This document shows positions 6,272 through 8,101 of a stretch of 8,101 bases of DNA, piece after piece. The stretch spans positions 1 to 8,101 of the forward strand of contig JAHEYM010000055.1 in the NCBI GenBank assembly GCA_023251595.1, read 5' to 3'. Within the stretch, counting starts at the first letter, position 1; every line of letters starts with the position of its first letter. The position numbers and the translations under genes are program-made. Source of the DNA: Bacteroidota bacterium. Its GTDB lineage: Bacteria; Bacteroidota; Bacteroidia; AKYH767-A; JABDAW01. The notes under the pieces are model-generated. The model saw only the letters and a program-made list of their open reading frames with translations, ran no database searches and had not been told where the DNA came from.

Positions 6272-6296
6272 CGTTTTTTTGAGTTGAGATTAAAAT

Positions 6297-6329
6297 CAAA
6301 AATCTTATCTAAGTTATTACAGATTCAAA
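6297..6329 (-). promoter_or_regulatory. Promoter of the serine hydrolase gene
   Basis: On the minus strand: -33 TTTG (6329-6326), 21 bp, -7 GATTTTTG (6304-6297), which differs from TAnnTTTG only at the first base. The start would fall near 6290, about 20 bases before the ATG at 6271. No Shine-Dalgarno sequence is seen. Confidence 0.45.
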
Positions 6330-6414
6330 CCAATCCAAAACAAAATGTCCTTTATTGTTACAAGTCCGCATTCTTTGGAGTTTGGGAATACTAAACCGGC
6401 TAAAAATATTGTCC

Positions 6415-6438
6415 CGCAAAGGCGCCAAGACGCAAAGT
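6415..6438. repeat. Three-unit octamer repeat of the CGCAAAG type
   Basis: Three consecutive 8-bp units: CGCAAAGG, CGCCAAGA, CGCAAAGT. From memory, strings of this kind (CGCAAAGGCGCAAAGACG and relatives) occur in intergenic DNA of many unrelated bacteria and generate spurious small ORFs. Its role is unknown. It is separate in sequence from the CTTTCAAC array about 95 bp away. Confidence 0.6.
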
Positions 6439-6532
6439 GAAATCTTTTCTTCAGAGCGATGAAATGGGGTTTCCGGTGGAAATCATTGGTCAACCAACAA
6501 ATAATGTGTAAATTCACCCGCTCAGCAATAAC

Positions 6533-6596
6533 CTTTCAACCTTTCAACCTTTCAACCTTTCAACCTTTCAACCTTTCAAGCTTTCAACCTTTCAAC
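6533..6596. repeat. Eight tandem copies of CTTTCAAC
   Basis: Eight contiguous 8-bp units; seven are identical and the sixth (6573-6580) is CTTTCAAG. The array ends 31 bp before the ATG of the SPFH gene and probably lies in its leader or promoter region. The near-identity of the units points to recent slippage, so copy number is likely to vary. It is too short in period and lacks spacers to be a CRISPR array. Confidence 0.95.
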
Positions 6597-6627
6597 TCAT
6601 CAACTAATCAACTAACAACTTAACAAA

Positions 6628-7533
6628 ATGGCACTTATCATTCTAGGCGTTGTCATGATCGCCGTTTCCTATTTCGTTTTCAGACACAACATTAACCTGA
6701 GTCGCTACACTACTATTCTTAATCTGGCGGGTCTTCTCGTTATCATCGCAGGGGTTCTTACTTCTATGGTGAAACAGGTTGAAGCCGGAGAATGCGGCGT
6801 TCAAACTTTGTTTGGGAAGGTCAATGATCATGTTCTCGAAAGTGGTTTGAATATGGTCAATCCACTGGTTGAGGTGACCACTTTCGATATCAAAACACAA
6901 AATTATACGATGTCAGGGGTCCATAATGAAGGAGATAAAGTCGGTGATGATGCCATCAGAGTGCTATCTGCCGACGGGCTTGAGGTCGTTCTCGATCTGA
7001 CAGTACTTTACCGCGTGCTACCGAATGAGGCTCCAAGAATTCTGAGAGAAATTGGAGCTGATTACAAAAACACCATTGTTCGACCTGTAACAAGAACAAA
7101 GATTCGCGATAATGCAGTTTATTATGATGCCGTTGCCCTATATTCAACCAAAAGAGATGAATTTCAGGCCAGGATTTTCAAAAGTATCGAAAAAGATTTT
7201 AAAGATCGTGGACTTGTACTGGAACAATTACTAATCAGAAATATTTCACTTCCCGCCTCAGTTAAAATTGCGATTGAATCTAAAATTAATGCAGAACAGG
7301 AGTCACAGAAAATGCAATTTGTTTTACAGAAAGAAACGCAGGAAGCAGACAGGAAACGAATAGAGGCGCAAGGTATAGCTGATTATCAGAAAATCATTAA
7401 TACCGGTTTGAGTGATAAACAATTGCAATATGAAATGATTAAAGCGAATAAAGAAATAGCACTCTCTCCCAATTCCAAAGTAATTATATACGGAAATGGG
7501 AAAGATATGCCATTAATTTTGAATGAAAAGTAA
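6628..7533 (+). CDS. SPFH / Band 7 membrane protein, prohibitin-like
   Basis: A 301-residue prohibitin-family protein. Two hydrophobic segments at the N-terminus (about 2-18 and 29-46) anchor it in the inner membrane. The SPFH/PHB domain follows (about 47-215: QVEAGECGVQTLFGKV, ESGLNMVNPLVEVTTFDIKT, SADGLEVVLDLTVLYRV, RPVTRTKIRDNAVYYDAVAL), then an Ala/Glu/Gln-rich coiled-coil segment (about 215-255: SKINAEQESQKMQFVLQKE, ending EAQGIADYQKI) and a short tail KVIIYGNGKDMPLIL. Length and order match bacterial prohibitin homologues, which form large membrane ring assemblies; some bind FtsH-type proteases. No protease or NfeD partner lies next to it here. The ATG at 6628 directly follows an AT-rich leader and the CTTTCAAC array. 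It converges with the lipoprotein gene. Confidence 0.93.
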   Translation: MALIILGVVMIAVSYFVFRHNINLSRYTTILNLAGLLVIIAGVLTSMVKQVEAGECGVQTLFGKVNDHVLESGLNMVNPLVEVTTFDIKTQNYTMSGVHNEGDKVGDDAIRVLSADGLEVVLDLTVLYRVLPNEAPRILREIGADYKNTIVRPVTRTKIRDNAVYYDAVALYSTKRDEFQARIFKSIEKDFKDRGLVLEQLLIRNISLPASVKIAIESKINAEQESQKMQFVLQKETQEADRKRIEAQGIADYQKIINTGLSDKQLQYEMIKANKEIALSPNSKVIIYGNGKDMPLILNEK

Positions 7534-7559
7534 GGACATAAAATTTTATGTCCCTACTT
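7528..7559. terminator. Palindrome filling the gap between two convergent stop codons, candidate bidirectional terminator
   Basis: GGACATAAAATTTTATGTCC (7534-7553) is a perfect 20-bp palindrome and makes up the entire space between the SPFH stop TAA (7531-7533) and the lipoprotein stop (TAG, 7556-7554 on the minus strand). The symmetry continues outward to 7528-7559 with one mismatched pair (7533/7554), so both stop codons lie within it. An 8-bp stem with an AATT loop is possible. No T-tract follows on either strand, so it is not a textbook intrinsic terminator; a dispersed palindromic repeat is the alternative. Confidence 0.5.
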
Positions 7560-7940
7560 CGCCATATTCGCCTTCGCACAAGCGGCTTTCCGGTCGAACT
7601 GATCACGATCAATTTTTAATAAACGATCATAATCCGCTTTTTCAATTTTATGCTTTGTATAAGCCTCGGTTGTCTGATCACTGAGTGCTTTCCAGGTATC
7701 TCCTAAAAGATCATATAAGGGTTGACAGTCTTTAATGGTCTTTGTTTCAAGACATGTGCAATAATCATCTACTTGTTTAGTCAACTTGACACCCATCTCA
7801 TCTAAAGTTTTCAGTGGGCTGTCTTTTTCACTTTTTACGTCTTTTGAATCTTTCGCATCTTTGGATTCCGATTGATTCCCACCGCAAGAAGCGAATAGAA
7901 ACATACTGAGAATGAACATTGAGGATAAAATTGTTTTCAT
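7554..7940 (-). CDS. Small Cys-containing lipoprotein of unknown function
   Basis: A 128-residue predicted lipoprotein. The signal peptide MKTILSSMFILSMFLFASC ends in a lipobox FASC with C19 as the lipidated residue. It is followed by a Ser/Lys/Asp-rich flexible tether (about 21-42) and a helical domain with four cysteines (61, 63, 72, 121), where YCTCLETKTIKDCQPLYDLL suggests a disulfide-linked helical hairpin. I do not recognise the family. It should sit in the outer or inner membrane facing the periplasm, or on the cell surface. The start is clear from the signal peptide. Upstream, 92 bp of AT-rich DNA separates it from the gene at the right edge; no consensus promoter was found, so it could be the last gene of an operon or have its own weak promoter. 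Confidence 0.8.
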   Translation of the reverse strand: MKTILSSMFILSMFLFASCGGNQSESKDAKDSKDVKSEKDSPLKTLDEMGVKLTKQVDDYCTCLETKTIKDCQPLYDLLGDTWKALSDQTTEAYTKHKIEKADYDRLLKIDRDQFDRKAACAKANMAK

Positions 7941-8032
7941 TTATATAATAATATATAATTAATTTAGTGCCTACTCTTTCCGGTTTTCGGCCGCCCCGCT
8001 TGAAGCTAATTAATATATCCGTTTCACTTGGT

Positions 8033-8101
8033 TTATTTGTTTTTAGTCGGACCAATAACACCCGTTGCACCGGAAGGTACTGTTTCACTAACCGGTCCTG
8101 T
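8033..8101 (-). CDS. C-terminal end of a gene entering from the right edge
   Basis: The minus strand is open from the right edge to a TAA at 8035-8033 and gives 22 residues, beginning TGPVSETVPSG and ending GPTKNK. The codons are G-rich at first positions, as expected for coding DNA, and the peptide looks like a hydrophilic, slightly basic C-terminal tail. It is too short to assign a function. It lies upstream of the lipoprotein gene on the same strand. The competing minus-strand frame (8088-7828) runs through the intergenic gap and the lipoprotein gene and looks non-coding. Confidence 0.4.
   Translation of the reverse strand, partial: TGPVSETVPSGATGVIGPTKNK

Larger units (their letters stand above)
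6272..6627. other. Repeat-bearing intergenic interval between divergent genes
   Basis: About 356 bp between the starts of the serine hydrolase and SPFH genes, with no convincing gene. It holds the hydrolase promoter on the left, a three-unit CGCAAAG-type octamer array (6415-6438) and an eight-unit CTTTCAAC array (6533-6596) close to the SPFH start. After the second array the sequence decays into further atcaact-like copies up to 6618. I could not find a full-consensus promoter for the SPFH gene; the best weak pair is TTG at 6486 and TAAATTCA at 6509-6516. Confidence 0.6.

Noticed and set aside
6317..6517. 66-codon minus-strand ORF upstream of the serine hydrolase
   Set aside because: It runs through the CGCAAAG octamer array and the hydrolase -33 region and has no domain or protein-like composition; ORFs of this kind are typical by-products of the repeat.
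6533..6596. CRISPR array
   Set aside because: The repeats are contiguous 8-bp units with no spacers, and no cas genes are nearby.
7828..8088. 86-codon minus-strand ORF near the right edge
   Set aside because: It overlaps the start of the lipoprotein gene in another frame, spans the AT-rich gap, and has a Lys/Arg-rich composition without domain features.

Overview
The window looks like a piece of a Bacteroidota (Bacteroidetes) chromosome. The evidence is AT-rich DNA; start codons without recognisable Shine-Dalgarno sequences; an integrase with the domain order usual in that phylum; and several gene starts preceded by the Bacteroidota-type promoter (a -33 TTTG, about 20-21 bases, then a -7 element close to TAnnTTTG). 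I cannot name the genus.

Layout. The left edge (2-655, +) holds the C-terminal part of a low-complexity Pro/Gln/Asn/Arg-rich protein of unknown function. It converges on a GHKL-type ATP-binding protein (684-1577, -) with a probable STAS-like N-terminal half. That gene diverges from an unknown soluble helical protein (1643-2338, +). The short gap between the two starts carries opposed -7 elements and a perfect 16-bp palindrome, a good candidate for a shared operator. Next is a minus-strand block: two exported proteins of unknown function, apparently co-transcribed (3090-3575, then 2425-3054), preceded by a complete tyrosine recombinase (3680-4816) with its own promoter and an intrinsic terminator that overlaps its stop codon.

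Upstream of the integrase lies about 360 bp without a convincing gene. It contains four copies of TTGTATRA, short hairpins and a tRNA-like fold that runs into the 3' end of the next gene. That gene (5177-6271, -) encodes an exported serine hydrolase of the beta-lactamase/PBP4* family. A second gap of about 356 bp holds the hydrolase promoter and two unrelated octamer tandem repeats, one ending about 30 bp before a prohibitin-like SPFH membrane protein (6628-7533, +). The SPFH gene converges on a small lipoprotein (7554-7940, -); the whole 20-bp gap between their stop codons is a perfect palindrome. The right edge shows the last 22 codons of another minus-strand gene.

The genes do not form one obvious pathway. 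The central part (about 2425-5170) reads as accessory DNA: a lone integrase, orphan secreted proteins and repeat-bearing DNA. The SPFH gene and the serine hydrolase look like ordinary envelope functions. The most system-like element is the divergent pair of STAS-like/GHKL ATPase and unknown helical protein around the palindromic operator. I found no CRISPR array, rRNA, convincing functional tRNA or intact insertion sequence.
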